NCBI RefSeq assembly: GCF_012641465.1
Contig: NZ_JABAIK010000001.1
Span: 62,001-126,000 of the forward strand
DNA: 64,000 nt
Source: Vibrio agarilyticus
GTDB taxonomy: Bacteria > Pseudomonadota > Gammaproteobacteria > Enterobacterales > Vibrionaceae
Direction: 5' to 3'
Shown here one piece after another: positions 38,401 to 45,988 of the stretch (the first letter of the stretch is position 1; each line of letters starts with the position of its first letter). Both the position numbers and the translations under genes were made by a program. Below the pieces are notes generated by a model. The model did no database searches. It was not told the origin of the DNA and was given only the letters and a program-made list of their open reading frames with translations.

Positions 38401-38457
38401 CAAATAACGCAGCACAATCGGATCGACATCCGCGTGAGAATTGAGTCTTGGTAACAT
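35407..38457 (-). CDS. ydiJ: FAD-linked oxidase with iron-sulfur domain YdiJ (probable D-2-hydroxyglutarate dehydrogenase)
   Basis: A 1016-residue fusion, close to E. coli YdiJ (1018). The N-terminal part is a glycolate-oxidase/VAO-type FAD domain (VTFSPRGGGTGTNGQSLT, SNRATIGGMVNTDASGQGSL, VLCGAEGSLAFITEAKL). A 4Fe-4S ferredoxin motif, CLACKACASQCPIKVD, sits mid-protein, and a CCG-type domain (VGCCGMAGTFGHE) closes it. YdiJ homologues oxidise D-2-hydroxyglutarate, a by-product of SerA, and pass electrons to the respiratory chain. The start ATG 38457 has AGGAAG upstream; the frame opens 30 bp earlier without a ribosome site. Monocistronic. Confidence 0.92.
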   Translation of the reverse strand: MLPRLNSHADVDPIVLRYLRDLKEAGFRGDIETQYSSRLAVATDNSVYQQLPQAVIHPRTTDDVALIGRTSLKTDYERVTFSPRGGGTGTNGQSLTTGIVVDLSRHMNQVLEINEKEGWVRVQSGVIKDQLNDAVRPYGFFFSPELSTSNRATIGGMVNTDASGQGSLKYGKTSDHVLSLQAVFADGSVLESDLSHGLPMAGEYAEQALRVTEQVCRDKRAQIVAKFPPLNRFLTGYDLKNALDEDRDQFDLTRVLCGAEGSLAFITEAKLNLTPLPTARTLVNVKYRSFDSALRNAPFMVQADALSVETVDSKVLNLAKQDIVWHTVSDLLTDVPGEEMLGINIVEFAGEDAAQVERQVTQLCAKLDTMLMEKQADIIGYQVCSDLASIGRIYNMRKKAVGLLGAAKGRAKPVAFAEDTCVPPENLADFIAEFRQLLDSHGLQYGMFGHVDAGVLHVRPALDMCDPQQELLMHQLSDEVVKLVAKYGGLMWGEHGKGYRSEYGPAFFGDELFTELRRVKSAFDPHNKMNPGKICTPLESDAELVKVSAVKRGYFDRQIDVKVRDSFKAAMDCNGNGLCFNYDANSPMCPSMKVMADRRQSPKGRAGLVREWLRQLTEQGIDILDLERQSLEAGVSIKALLDRVRHSLNKHKEADFSHEVFEAMNGCLACKACASQCPIKVDVPSFRARFLNLYYSRYQRPAKDYLVANIETLLPWMAKAPKLINGVLKQPVIKSITAATIGYIDAPLLSVPTLARRLATLEPYSFERLSSLSEQEKANYVLIVQDPFTTYYDAPVVEDFAMLVSAMGKTPVLLPFKPNGKAEHIKGFLRKFSQTASATAAFLNQVAALGMPLVGVDPALVLCYRDEYDEILGDKRGDFNVVTAHEWLLPLVSDGNWCAQSEVDPEPWYLFAHCTEKTKLPSAEKQWLDIFAQFGAKLEPVAVGCCGMAGTFGHEQDKYEVSKAIYELSWQPNLARLPKERCLVTGYSCRSQVKRFEQIQPLHPVQALLQVVKSRK

Positions 38458-38691
38458 CTGCTTCCTGCCCCTACCACCGCGCATCATGCGCTATGGGAGA
38501 ATATTTTGATTAATATTTGAGTGCCCTCACTTTACCTCATTTGAAAAGCGAGCAAAACAGATTCTCACTCCAAGATCACAACAATCCACAAAGTCACTGC
38601 GTCATGACCCAACTCCAATGAGCAGCCCTAGCGCCGCGATTGGACTTGAGTATAATGACGTCAGCATTATTCAAGGACGTGAGTACCTACA

Positions 38692-39369
38692 ATGAAAAAA
38701 AACAAAGTCGTCACTACTGAAGACATTCTCTTAAAACTCTGCCAATCCATTTCAGGCGTACTGAGCGAGGCGACCGCCAGTCATGTGCAATACTCTGCTA
38801 TGGTACAAAAAATCAACAAAACCAGCTTAAAGCCTGATTTTGGCTGCTTCGTTCTCTTTGATGGCGGTTTTACTGGCTTGGTTGTGATCAATTTTACGGC
38901 AAAAGCAGCACTTGAGATCTACACCAAATACATGCGCCATATGGGAATGCCGGAAGAAGAACTTGCTGTTAGCCACACCTCTGATGAAGTGGGCGATGTG
39001 CTCGGAGAGCTGATGAACCAGCTCGTCGGCGACTTTACCAATAAAATTCGCAAAGAGCTGCAGACCAACATCACGCAAAATCAGCCTAAGATGCTGTCAT
39101 TAAACAAGCAAGTCGTGCTATCCGTTGATACCAACCTTGACCGCCCGCAAGCACGACGTGTCACTTTCTCAACCGAAAACAACCATATTTTTTATCTTGA
39201 ACTTGCTATGGATAAAACTGAGTTTATCCAACTCGAGGAGTTTGAGGTGCCTGAAGATGAAAACCCAGATGATATTTTGCAAGCGGCAATTGATGGGATG
39301 AAAGCGAAATCCGATCAGGCTAGTGCGCGTTCTGCTGAAAGCGACCTGCTGGACGAGCTCGGCTTGTAA
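38692..39369 (+). CDS. DUF3334 family protein with CheX-like motif
   Basis: A 225-residue soluble protein I place in DUF3334 from memory. The middle segment DEVGDVLGELMNQLVGDFTN has the spacing of the E-x-x-N phosphatase motif found in CheX and CheC (Glu and Asn one turn apart in a helix), set in an alpha/beta pattern like CheX. It may therefore dephosphorylate a response regulator or be a decayed relative; this is inference from one motif. The C-terminus is acidic and ends SDLLDELGL, like a flexible peptide for partner binding. Monocistronic. Confidence 0.7.
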   Translation: MKKNKVVTTEDILLKLCQSISGVLSEATASHVQYSAMVQKINKTSLKPDFGCFVLFDGGFTGLVVINFTAKAALEIYTKYMRHMGMPEEELAVSHTSDEVGDVLGELMNQLVGDFTNKIRKELQTNITQNQPKMLSLNKQVVLSVDTNLDRPQARRVTFSTENNHIFYLELAMDKTEFIQLEEFEVPEDENPDDILQAAIDGMKAKSDQASARSAESDLLDELGL

Positions 39370-39376
39370 TTCGTTT

Positions 39377-39490
39377 TATACCCAAACGGCTACACGCACT
39401 TTAACATCCAATAGCGCTAATGGTTTTGAGCCCAATGGCGCTTTTTCTTTCTATCTTCTTTTTCCAAGTGACTTGGGTATATACCCATAT
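39377..39490. repeat. Remnant ends of intergenic repeats
   Basis: TATACCCAAACGGCTACACG (left end, from 39378) and CAAGTGACTTGGGTATATAC (39464 on) are isolated end sequences of the two families without a core. Between them AATAGCGCTAATGG-TTTTGAGCCCAATGGCGCTTTTT could form a terminator for the DUF3334 gene. Confidence 0.6.
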
Positions 39491-39603
39491 ATTGTGCCCA
39501 CTCCCGCTTCGATTTTGCCTTGAGCGCCAACAGCCATTTCGTTTTAACCCAAAAATCGGTAAAATAGTCGACTTTTCTCAAGCGAAGGGTGTTTGGTTTC
39601 CCC

Positions 39604-40293
39604 ATGGATAAGCAGAAAGCGTTAAAAAAAATTGCTAAGTGTTTGGAACTTGGTAACTCTGCTAATGTCAATGAAGCGGCTAATGCGATCAAAATGGCGC
39701 ACCGTTTGATGCTCAAATATGGTCTTGAAAAAGACGATATCGAGTTTATCAAGATGGGGAAAACGCAATCGAGCCATTTGCTGCCCGCGTCCATTAGCTC
39801 AGTATTGCTACGAATCATTCGTGGTATCAATACCAAGTTTGGCGTTGAAGCCGTACTGCTCAATCACAAAGGGCTTAAACGCGTCGAGTTTATTGGCGAA
39901 GCTGACCGCGCAATCTTCGCCGCCTTTGCGTTTGACGTCATTTACCGTGAAATGAATGAGAGCACTGGACAATTTCGCAATAGCTTCGCTGGCTCTGGGA
40001 CATCGACAACCGAAGTGACTCGCCGCGTCAATTCTTATGTTTCTGGATGGGTCGAAGGCGCTCTTGAGAAATTGCCTGAGATCGCGCCTGATGATGCTTC
40101 GGCCAACACGATCAACAATTACATTGATCGTGAATTTAAAAACATTGATCGTGAGACGTTTAAAAAGCAGCTCAAAGAAGCAATGAAAAATCTAACAGCT
40201 GATTATGAAGTTGGTCTAAAAAAAGGCCGTCGAATTTCCGTCAACCGTCCCGTAGAAGGCGCTAAAGCCGCGAAACAAATCACCAAAAACTAA
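39604..40293 (+). CDS. DUF2786 domain-containing protein
   Basis: A 229-residue basic protein. The N-terminal ~45 residues (KALKKIAKCLELGNSANVNE, ANAIKMAHRLMLKYGL) are the DUF2786 domain, common in phages and in some bacterial chromosomes. The rest matches the downstream domain usually joined to it, with the RVNSYVSGWVEGA helix. Function unknown; a role in nucleic acid handling is only suggested by phage occurrence. ATG 39604 was chosen over 39589 because the family starts with the Lys-rich helix. Nothing phage-like lies around it. Confidence 0.78.
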   Translation: MDKQKALKKIAKCLELGNSANVNEAANAIKMAHRLMLKYGLEKDDIEFIKMGKTQSSHLLPASISSVLLRIIRGINTKFGVEAVLLNHKGLKRVEFIGEADRAIFAAFAFDVIYREMNESTGQFRNSFAGSGTSTTEVTRRVNSYVSGWVEGALEKLPEIAPDDASANTINNYIDREFKNIDRETFKKQLKEAMKNLTADYEVGLKKGRRISVNRPVEGAKAAKQITKN

Positions 40294-40392
40294 CATTAAA
40301 CCAAATAAAATCTTCTACACTTGCGCGGTGATGAATAAACCTATATTAAACAACTTGTGGGTCCATTTACCCCACCCCATGGAGATGCTGTT

Positions 40393-41058
40393 GTGAAAAA
40401 ACTAACACTTGCTTTGGCGCTGGTTACCGCATTAAGCGGCTGTCAAATGACGCAACGTCAAAATGCCACCACAGGTGAAAATGAAACCAATTCTGCTACG
40501 ACAGGCGCGCTCATTGGTGCGGTTGCGGGCGCCGTTCTTGGCGCAGCAACGGGCGATAAAAAAGATCGCGGTAAACGTGCACTCATTGGTGCGGCAGGTG
40601 GTGCAGCGGTCGGCGGCGGCGTTGGCTACTATTTTGACCAACAAGAACGCGCGTTACGCCAAGCGCTACTTAACTCAGGTGTTCAAGTTGAGCGCGTGGG
40701 TGAAAATCAGCTATTACTACGCCTTGAAAACGGTATCGGTTTCGCCTCTGACTCCTACCAACTGGACGCGAGCATTCACAATACCCTTCGTGGTGTTGCA
40801 CGCATTTTAGTCGAATACCCAGACACCTCATTGGTGATTGATGGCTACACCGATAGCACAGGTTCAGACTCTTACAATCAGCAACTTTCTGAACGTCGCG
40901 CCGAATCTGTTCGTCAATTCCTTATCGGTCAAAACGTCGCTGCAGGCCGCGCGATAGCTCGTGGTAACGGCGAACGTTACCCACTTTGCAGCAACGACAC
41001 CACGACAGGCCGCGCGTGCAATCGCCGAGTCGAGATTCAAATTCTGCCATTGCGTTAA
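40393..41058 (+). CDS. OmpA-family lipoprotein with glycine zipper (YiaD-like)
   Basis: A 221-residue outer-membrane lipoprotein. Signal peptide with lipobox ALSGC (Cys at about position 17), then a glycine-zipper segment (TGALIGAVAGAVLGAATGD, ALIGAAGGAAVGGGVGYYFD) and a C-terminal OmpA/MotB peptidoglycan-binding domain with GYTDSTGSDSYNQQLSERRA and CNRRVEIQI. The start is GTG 40393, with GGAG eight bases upstream; an ATG 36 bp earlier would put a proline-rich stretch before the signal peptide. It likely ties the outer membrane to peptidoglycan. Confidence 0.9.
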   Translation: MKKLTLALALVTALSGCQMTQRQNATTGENETNSATTGALIGAVAGAVLGAATGDKKDRGKRALIGAAGGAAVGGGVGYYFDQQERALRQALLNSGVQVERVGENQLLLRLENGIGFASDSYQLDASIHNTLRGVARILVEYPDTSLVIDGYTDSTGSDSYNQQLSERRAESVRQFLIGQNVAAGRAIARGNGERYPLCSNDTTTGRACNRRVEIQILPLR

Positions 41059-41074
41059 TCACCTCGTCTTTACT

Positions 41075-41141
41075 GAGTAACAGTCGTGTTTTTATACGCT
41101 GTTACTCTGTTACTCTGTTACTCTGTTACTCTGTTACTCTG
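41075..41141 (+). repeat. Hairpin arm GAGTAACAG with five tandem copies of its partner (TTACTCTG)
   Basis: GAGTAACAG (41075-41083) pairs with CTGTTACTC (41099-41107) across a loop that contains a T run, a terminator-like layout after the OmpA-family gene. The right arm is repeated as five perfect TTACTCTG units at 41102-41141, so the left arm can pair with any of them. Confidence 0.75.
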
Positions 41142-41177
41142 TAGCCAAGTCACTTGGGTATAAAATGTGAATCGACT

Positions 41178-42362
41178 ATGGCAAAACTCCCTCTCACTAT
41201 TATTACTTTGATTGCAGCGTTTGCTCCGCTCCATAGATCCGCGGCGAACACCGTGGATACTACGCCTGCTTTCGCAACACTCGATTCTCATGCTGTTCAA
41301 TGCTCCAAAGAGGTTATTGACCGTTTTAGTCAACAAGCTGTCTTAGGCGATCCTATCGCGCAATTCAAATTGGGACGCACGTTCGAACGATGCCAACTCA
41401 CCTCAAATTCACCTATATCAACGTCATCACAACAACATCCAAAAGCACTGGCTCATTATTGGTATCTTAAATCGGCGGATTTGGGTCATTACGGCGCCCA
41501 ACAGCGCTTAGCCTATGGCTATTTGACGACTGACTTTGGACCAACCAATATCGCGAGTGCATTACGCTGGTTTTCCGCCCTTGCAGTTCAAGGGGATATC
41601 GACGCGCAATTTCGTATCGCCCAGCTTTTAGAGCAACATAGTAACGTATTAACCATGAATGATTTGGCAAAAATTTGGTATCAACTTGCTGCGCCACATC
41701 ATAAAAAAGCACAAGAACACTATACGCATTTGCTGCAAACTGAATTTAACGAGAGACGCAGCGCTCAGCTCAAACAGCTTTCACAAGCGCAGGGCGACGC
41801 CAAGAGTGCGCAAGTCAGTGTGCTCGACCATGGCCAAACCATCGCACAGTCAGACTCACCGTTGATGCCAAATGATTTGGCAGCATCAGCGACTAAAATA
41901 GGCCAACCTTTCTCGTTCAGCGCGGCCTTGGGCATTATTATTACGCTCTTTTCTGGGTTTGGCATTTTTGTGTTGATTCAACAGCGACGCACCGTACAGC
42001 GGCAAGTGAACTCAAGACTCGAAAGTGGCTCGCCTCATTGTGAATCTACCACAATCATTCGATGGCAAGCTCGCTACAACGCCCTCGCGCAAAAGCACAA
42101 CGTGTTACGTCATCATTGTGATGCGCTTACTCAGCAAATGGCACTTAATAAAAGCCAATGCGATCAGCATACGCTGGCCAAGGCGTACGCAACTCTCGGA
42201 TTCGACGTGAACGATGCGCCGACTTCCAATGACATTAAGTGTCGTTATAAGGCGCTCTCTCGAATATACCACCCTGATGCACAAGGCTCTAATGCACAAA
42301 TGGCGCGACTCAATTTAGCCTTGGAGTTAGTGCAAAACGCGCTTGCAAAACGCCCTTATTGA
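41178..42362 (+). CDS. Membrane J-domain protein with Sel1-like repeats
   Basis: A 394-residue protein. A signal-anchor or signal peptide (residues ~4-20) is followed by Sel1-like repeats with the usual A..G...AQ..L pattern (AVLGDPIAQFKLGRTFERCQ, SADLGHYGAQQRLAYGYL, LAVQGDIDAQFRIAQLLEQ). A hydrophobic helix near residue 250 (ALGIIITLFSGFGIFVLI) is followed by basic and helical sequence and a C-terminal J domain with the HPD tripeptide (SRIYHPDAQGS). The arrangement suggests a periplasmic repeat domain and a cytoplasmic J domain that recruits DnaK. Unusual architecture; function unknown. Family 2 end sequence lies just upstream. Confidence 0.75.
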   Translation: MAKLPLTIITLIAAFAPLHRSAANTVDTTPAFATLDSHAVQCSKEVIDRFSQQAVLGDPIAQFKLGRTFERCQLTSNSPISTSSQQHPKALAHYWYLKSADLGHYGAQQRLAYGYLTTDFGPTNIASALRWFSALAVQGDIDAQFRIAQLLEQHSNVLTMNDLAKIWYQLAAPHHKKAQEHYTHLLQTEFNERRSAQLKQLSQAQGDAKSAQVSVLDHGQTIAQSDSPLMPNDLAASATKIGQPFSFSAALGIIITLFSGFGIFVLIQQRRTVQRQVNSRLESGSPHCESTTIIRWQARYNALAQKHNVLRHHCDALTQQMALNKSQCDQHTLAKAYATLGFDVNDAPTSNDIKCRYKALSRIYHPDAQGSNAQMARLNLALELVQNALAKRPY

Positions 42363-42606
42363 TCCCCTTTCTTCGCGAAAGCCAAAAGCCCCTAACACAC
42401 TGTACTTATCACGAAAATTAACACCGAGTTAACAATTGATACCATTTTGTGTCATACTCGCGCGACACTGATATGGCATGATTTTGCACGGTAGACTCAC
42501 CTAGCCAACCCGCTGAAAAGGCAGGTGAGCGACAAGCAAGTAACGCCGTTGAACAAAGCGAGGCTATTTGATAGCGCGACGTCCAAACAACACAAGGAAA
42601 ATGATA

Positions 42607-42798
42607 ATGATTTCAAGCATGTTTAACACTGAGGGAATCTGCGATTGGTGCAAGAAAAATGGCCTATTGGCACGCCACGATTATATTGATGGCAAACATC
42701 ACTATTCTTGTCCTCACTGCCATGACATCGCCAAAATCGACGTACGCCAATTTAACCTCGACGAAATTGCCCTTCGAGCGAAGCTCTCTCACGCCTAA
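42607..42798 (+). CDS. Small protein with two CxxC knuckles
   Basis: A 63-residue protein with CDWC near residue 12 and CPHC near residue 35, the pattern of a zinc ribbon. I do not recognise the family. ATG 42607 is preferred over ATG 42601 and an earlier frame opening, because AAGGA stands eight bases before it. It precedes sulA by about 155 bp but lies upstream of the LexA box, so it is probably not part of the SOS unit. Confidence 0.6.
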   Translation: MISSMFNTEGICDWCKKNGLLARHDYIDGKHHYSCPHCHDIAKIDVRQFNLDEIALRAKLSHA

Positions 42799-42916
42799 TG
42801 CCGATGCCACAGCAAAGCAGCCCACCACAGTGATCACACGGCGCTAAATAACTATACATTAGAATATGTGTAGAAAAAAACGGCAAAAGACTTGATCAGT
42901 AATGCAAAAACAAATA

Positions 42917-42932
42917 CTGTATGTTCATACAG
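42917..42932 (+). promoter_or_regulatory. LexA (SOS) box before sulA
   Basis: CTGTATGTTCATACAG: perfect CTGT-N8-ACAG palindrome core, matching the gammaproteobacterial LexA consensus, 21 bp before the sulA start codon. Confidence 0.92.
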
Positions 42933-42953
42933 CATGTATGGAGAAACAGTATT

Positions 42954-43388
42954 ATGCAGTTCCAACAGACTCAGTACGGACACGCGCTTTCATCGTCTTC
43001 ACATTCAACATCGGCACATCGCTACTCACGCTACAACGTGATCGCACAACCCACTCGTCCGATGGCGCTCTCTGAAGCCATGCTGTTTGAGTTAGCATTC
43101 CGTTCACAGCAACCTCGCTGGGTCATGGTCACGCATCAATGCCCTCGCCCCGATTTTAATCAACTTTCATCTCATGCAATACGCTGCCAAAACGTGGTGC
43201 ATTTGAAAGAGTCACATCATTTCACTGAAGCCGATATTATTATCAAGGCGATCGACTCCGGAAACGCCAGCGCCATCATCGCATCCAATCACATTGATAA
43301 AATCACGCAGCAGAAATTAAAAGCCTATGCCGTCGCACGTGAATGTGTGGTTTTCTTCATAAATCCAAGTCAAACGCAGCTTCACTAA
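42954..43388 (+). CDS. sulA: SOS cell-division inhibitor SulA homologue
   Basis: A 144-residue protein whose central part PRWVMVTHQCPRPDFNQL and DIIIKAIDSGNASAIIASNH resembles SulA of vibrios and enterobacteria (compare the enterobacterial W.Q.L.P..KL..eWL region). SulA blocks FtsZ polymerisation during the SOS response. The LexA box directly upstream strongly supports the call. Start ATG 42954 with GGAGA ten bases before it; the frame opening at 42921 lies inside the LexA box and cannot be right. The N-terminal ~40 residues are Ser/His-rich and poorly conserved. Confidence 0.87.
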   Translation: MQFQQTQYGHALSSSSHSTSAHRYSRYNVIAQPTRPMALSEAMLFELAFRSQQPRWVMVTHQCPRPDFNQLSSHAIRCQNVVHLKESHHFTEADIIIKAIDSGNASAIIASNHIDKITQQKLKAYAVARECVVFFINPSQTQLH

Positions 43389-43824
43389 GCACGACCGAAT
43401 TGATGTGATAACAAATGACGCAAACGTTTGCTTTTTCACTGGCGGTTACAATCATTTCTGGTATGATGCACCACAATGACAAAGCTTGAGTACACTTTGT
43501 CACTGTGGTCCGCGCGCAACGCGGCTTCACCTACTCATATCAAGTAGCTTGTGCTTTTCTCTATGTATCGTCTTGGCAATACGAGCCAACAAAAGCGAAT
43601 GACGCCTTCATGTGTAGCTTTCAATTAACGAAATTTTGAAGCTAAGATGGCAATAACGCTGTAATAGGATAGATACATCTGAGTATTTAAATTTCCACTG
43701 CCCAGTGTTCTATACCCAAACAACTTGGCGATGCAGGGAGGCGGCAAACAAAACACCCTGTAGCTTCAAGTAGAAAGGGGATACACGGGTCAGTTCAACG
43801 CTGTTAGTAAGATAGGAATGTCTC
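43389..43824 (+). promoter_or_regulatory. purC upstream region: PurR box, stem-loops and a repeat
   Basis: A 436-bp gene-free stretch. At 43418-43433 ACGCAAACGTTTGCTT matches the PurR operator consensus closely. TATGAT (43462-43467) is a possible -10. At 43470-43509 a 15-nt stem with one mismatch (ACCACAATGACAAAG / CTTTGTCACTGTGGT, 10-nt loop) is followed at 43510-43524 by CCGCG / CGCGG; neither is followed by a T run. A family 1 repeat fills 43711-43784. The leader to purC would be about 350 nt. Confidence 0.7.
43711..43784. repeat. Intergenic repeat, family 1 copy G (internally deleted)
   Basis: TATACCCAAACAACTTGGCG, then GGCGGCAAAC, then directly the right end GTAGCTTCAAGTAGAAAGGG. The middle ~60 bp of the element is missing. 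It ends 40 bp before purC. Confidence 0.75.
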
Positions 43825-44928
43825 ATGCGCTCTGCTGATCAAGTTCTCGCGGTCAATAATGATCTCCCAATTCGTACACATCAACCTGTACATAGTGGCA
43901 AGGTACGCTCCGTTTACTGGCTAACGCCAGAAGATAGCGCGCGCCTGATCCAAGAGAAAGGTTACGATGTTGCCCCTGATGCGCCACTAGCCATAATGGT
44001 GATCAGTGACCGTATTTCCGCATTTGATTGTATCTGGCACAGTGAAAATGGCCTTAACGGTGTACCGGGCAAGGGTGCCGCCCTCAACGCTATCTCTAAC
44101 CATTGGTTTGGGTTATTCAAACAACAAGGCCTGGCAGATAGCCATATCCTTGATATCCCCCACCCTTTTGTGTGGATTGTTCAAAAAGCCAAACCGGTCA
44201 TGATTGAAGCCATCTGCCGTCAATACATTACCGGCTCAATGTGGCGAGCTTATAGTCAAGGTGAACGCGAATTTTGTGGTATTGAGTTACCCGAGGGCCT
44301 TGAAAAAGATAAAGCGTTACCAGAGCTGCTCATCACACCATCAACCAAAGGGATTTTGAAAGGGATCCCAGGCGTGCCTGAAGCCGATGACGTCAATATT
44401 ACTCGCCAAAACATTCTAGAGAATTTCGCAGCATTTAATTTTGAAGCAGAACAAGATGTTGCTACCTATGAGCAGCTACTCAAAGAAGGCTTTGCCGTGA
44501 TTCAAGCAGCGTTGGCCGATATTGCTCAGATTTTTGTGGATACCAAATTTGAGTTTGGTTACGTCACCGACGCCGCAGGTAAACGCAAACTCATCTACAT
44601 GGATGAAGTCGGAACACCGGATTCATCACGTATTTGGGATAAAGCCGCTTATGAGCGCGGAGAAATCATCGAGAACTCAAAAGAGGGCTTTCGCCAGTTT
44701 CTCCTCAACTATTTCCCCGATCCCGATATTCTATTAAACAAAAATCGCATGCCGGAGCGTGAAGCACTTGCCCGTGATAATGCGCTTCCTACCGAAGCGT
44801 TTAATGCATTATCACAAACGTATTTGGCCATCGCAGAGAAAATTACCGGTGCGCCAATTCAACTCAGTGATAACCCCAAACAGGAAATCATTGACATCTT
44901 AGCTCGCGATTACGGTTTAATTGACTGA
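43825..44928 (+). CDS. purC: Phosphoribosylaminoimidazole-succinocarboxamide synthase (long form)
   Basis: SAICAR synthase, 367 residues, the long form typical of vibrios rather than the ~237-residue enterobacterial form. Motifs: [11 protein letters not shown] near the N-terminus (nucleotide loop), [38 protein letters not shown] and [15 protein letters not shown] with catalytic acidic residues. It joins aspartate to CAIR in purine synthesis. AGGAATG before ATG 43825 is the ribosome site. A PurR box 390 bp upstream implies purine repression. Confidence 0.96.
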   Translation: MRSADQVLAVNNDLPIRTHQPVHSGKVRSVYWLTPEDSARLIQEKGYDVAPDAPLAIMVISDRISAFDCIWHSENGLNGVPGKGAALNAISNHWFGLFKQQGLADSHILDIPHPFVWIVQKAKPVMIEAICRQYITGSMWRAYSQGEREFCGIELPEGLEKDKALPELLITPSTKGILKGIPGVPEADDVNITRQNILENFAAFNFEAEQDVATYEQLLKEGFAVIQAALADIAQIFVDTKFEFGYVTDAAGKRKLIYMDEVGTPDSSRIWDKAAYERGEIIENSKEGFRQFLLNYFPDPDILLNKNRMPEREALARDNALPTEAFNALSQTYLAIAEKITGAPIQLSDNPKQEIIDILARDYGLID

Positions 44929-44984
44929 TCGAGTATTGTGTTAAATGCACGACGTGGTTGTAGGTAATGACTGCTTATTAATCG

Positions 44985-45008
44985 AAAAAGCCCGAGAAAA
45001 CTCGGGCT
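44985..45008 (-). terminator. Terminator between purC and the minus-strand gene
   Basis: Stem AGCCCGAG / CTCGGGCT with AAAA loop. On the minus strand it is followed by TTTTTCG, so it best serves the 45078-45467 gene, but it may also stop purC transcripts. Confidence 0.85.
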
Positions 45009-45077
45009 ATTGCACTGGCGTGTTTTAGGTATTGGAATACTTTATCAAAGCCAACTGCGCGCTAACCAAGCTCATCC

Positions 45078-45467
45078 TCAAGATGGTGACGCGAGTTGAA
45101 CGGTAAAACCATCGCCATTTGGCCATTCCAGCACCACACCGCAGCGAGACTGAATATATTCAACTTGTTCTGGATCAAGCCCATAAGGCATCGCAACCCT
45201 TAGCTCATCAAAACCTTCGGTTTGCGCCAATTGCAATAAAGTAACCAAGTTGGACTCATCGCTTTGCTGTAACGACATCGTTTTGAGCGCGTTCTCCCAT
45301 AAACGCTCTTCTGGTGTCGCTAACTGGACTAAATTGCTCTTCCAGATCACAGTAAACACTGGTGCAATGGTCTCCAGCGCTTCCATGAACGTCCAACGTT
45401 TATTGCATGAGGCGCCCAGAAAGTGCGCATAATCAAACTCGATACTGTTTTTGCCATACTCTTCCAT
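45078..45467 (-). CDS. Hypothetical protein, unrecognised
   Basis: A 129-residue acidic soluble protein. The start ATG 45467 has GAGGAAC as ribosome site; a longer frame to 45515 lacks one. I recognise no family. It begins EEYGKNSIEFDYAHFLGASC and has a helical middle. The last third (GFDELRVAMPYGLDPEQVEY followed by a hydrophobic strand) looks like a small alpha/beta unit. A gene of this size sits between purC and the malic enzyme gene in Vibrio cholerae too, from memory, so it is probably conserved in the family. Monocistronic, with its own terminator. Confidence 0.6.
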   Translation of the reverse strand: MEEYGKNSIEFDYAHFLGASCNKRWTFMEALETIAPVFTVIWKSNLVQLATPEERLWENALKTMSLQQSDESNLVTLLQLAQTEGFDELRVAMPYGLDPEQVEYIQSRCGVVLEWPNGDGFTVQLASPS

Positions 45468-45988
45468 ATCGTTCCTCGACCTTACGGCAACTACACTTGA
45501 ATTACTATCGAGCACTCTTTCCGATATAGCAAGACGATATAAAACATTAGTCTTTTATGCCTCCACGTCAGATTAAAAAGACATATTAATCGACGCTTTG
45601 TAACAAACCAAGCTCATATTAAATAACCAATTCGCTCCCAATCGGCAATAATTGGTGACGAATGCACCGCAACAGAAATATAGCCATTTTGCCCAATAAA
45701 CAATCAACGAACTCATCAATACCGGAATACTAACCCAAAAAACTGACATTAATTGATATTAAACACTAATAAAAAGCGTTTATTTTGCGTTCAGATTGAC
45801 GCTATTTTACGCGTTTTTAGTCAGGGTCACGCATGCGTATTTACAAGCTTGGCAACATACCGTTAAAATTTCGCCACGGTTCAGTAAGGGGATACTCAAC
45901 TACAGACCGTACAATATGACCATGCAGCCCAACAAAGCACAAACCATTGGTGTGCTGTCCTAACCTAAGAACCTTGCCAAGGCAATCC
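45468..45988. other. AT-rich divergent intergenic region before maeA
   Basis: A 521-bp gap. The 45490-45800 part is very AT-rich and should hold the promoters of the divergent 45078-45467 gene and maeA. A short AGCACA / TGTGCT hairpin (45936-45956) lies 32 bp before the maeA start. I see no gene, repeat element or known operator. Confidence 0.5.

Noticed and set aside
39604-40293. Prophage remnant, suggested by DUF2786
   Set aside because: No integrase, phage structural or repressor genes and no attachment repeats lie nearby; neighbours are core genes.
42474-42489. Sigma-54 promoter (TGGCATGATTTTGCA)
   Set aside because: The GG and GC elements are one base too close; sigma-54 needs strict spacing.
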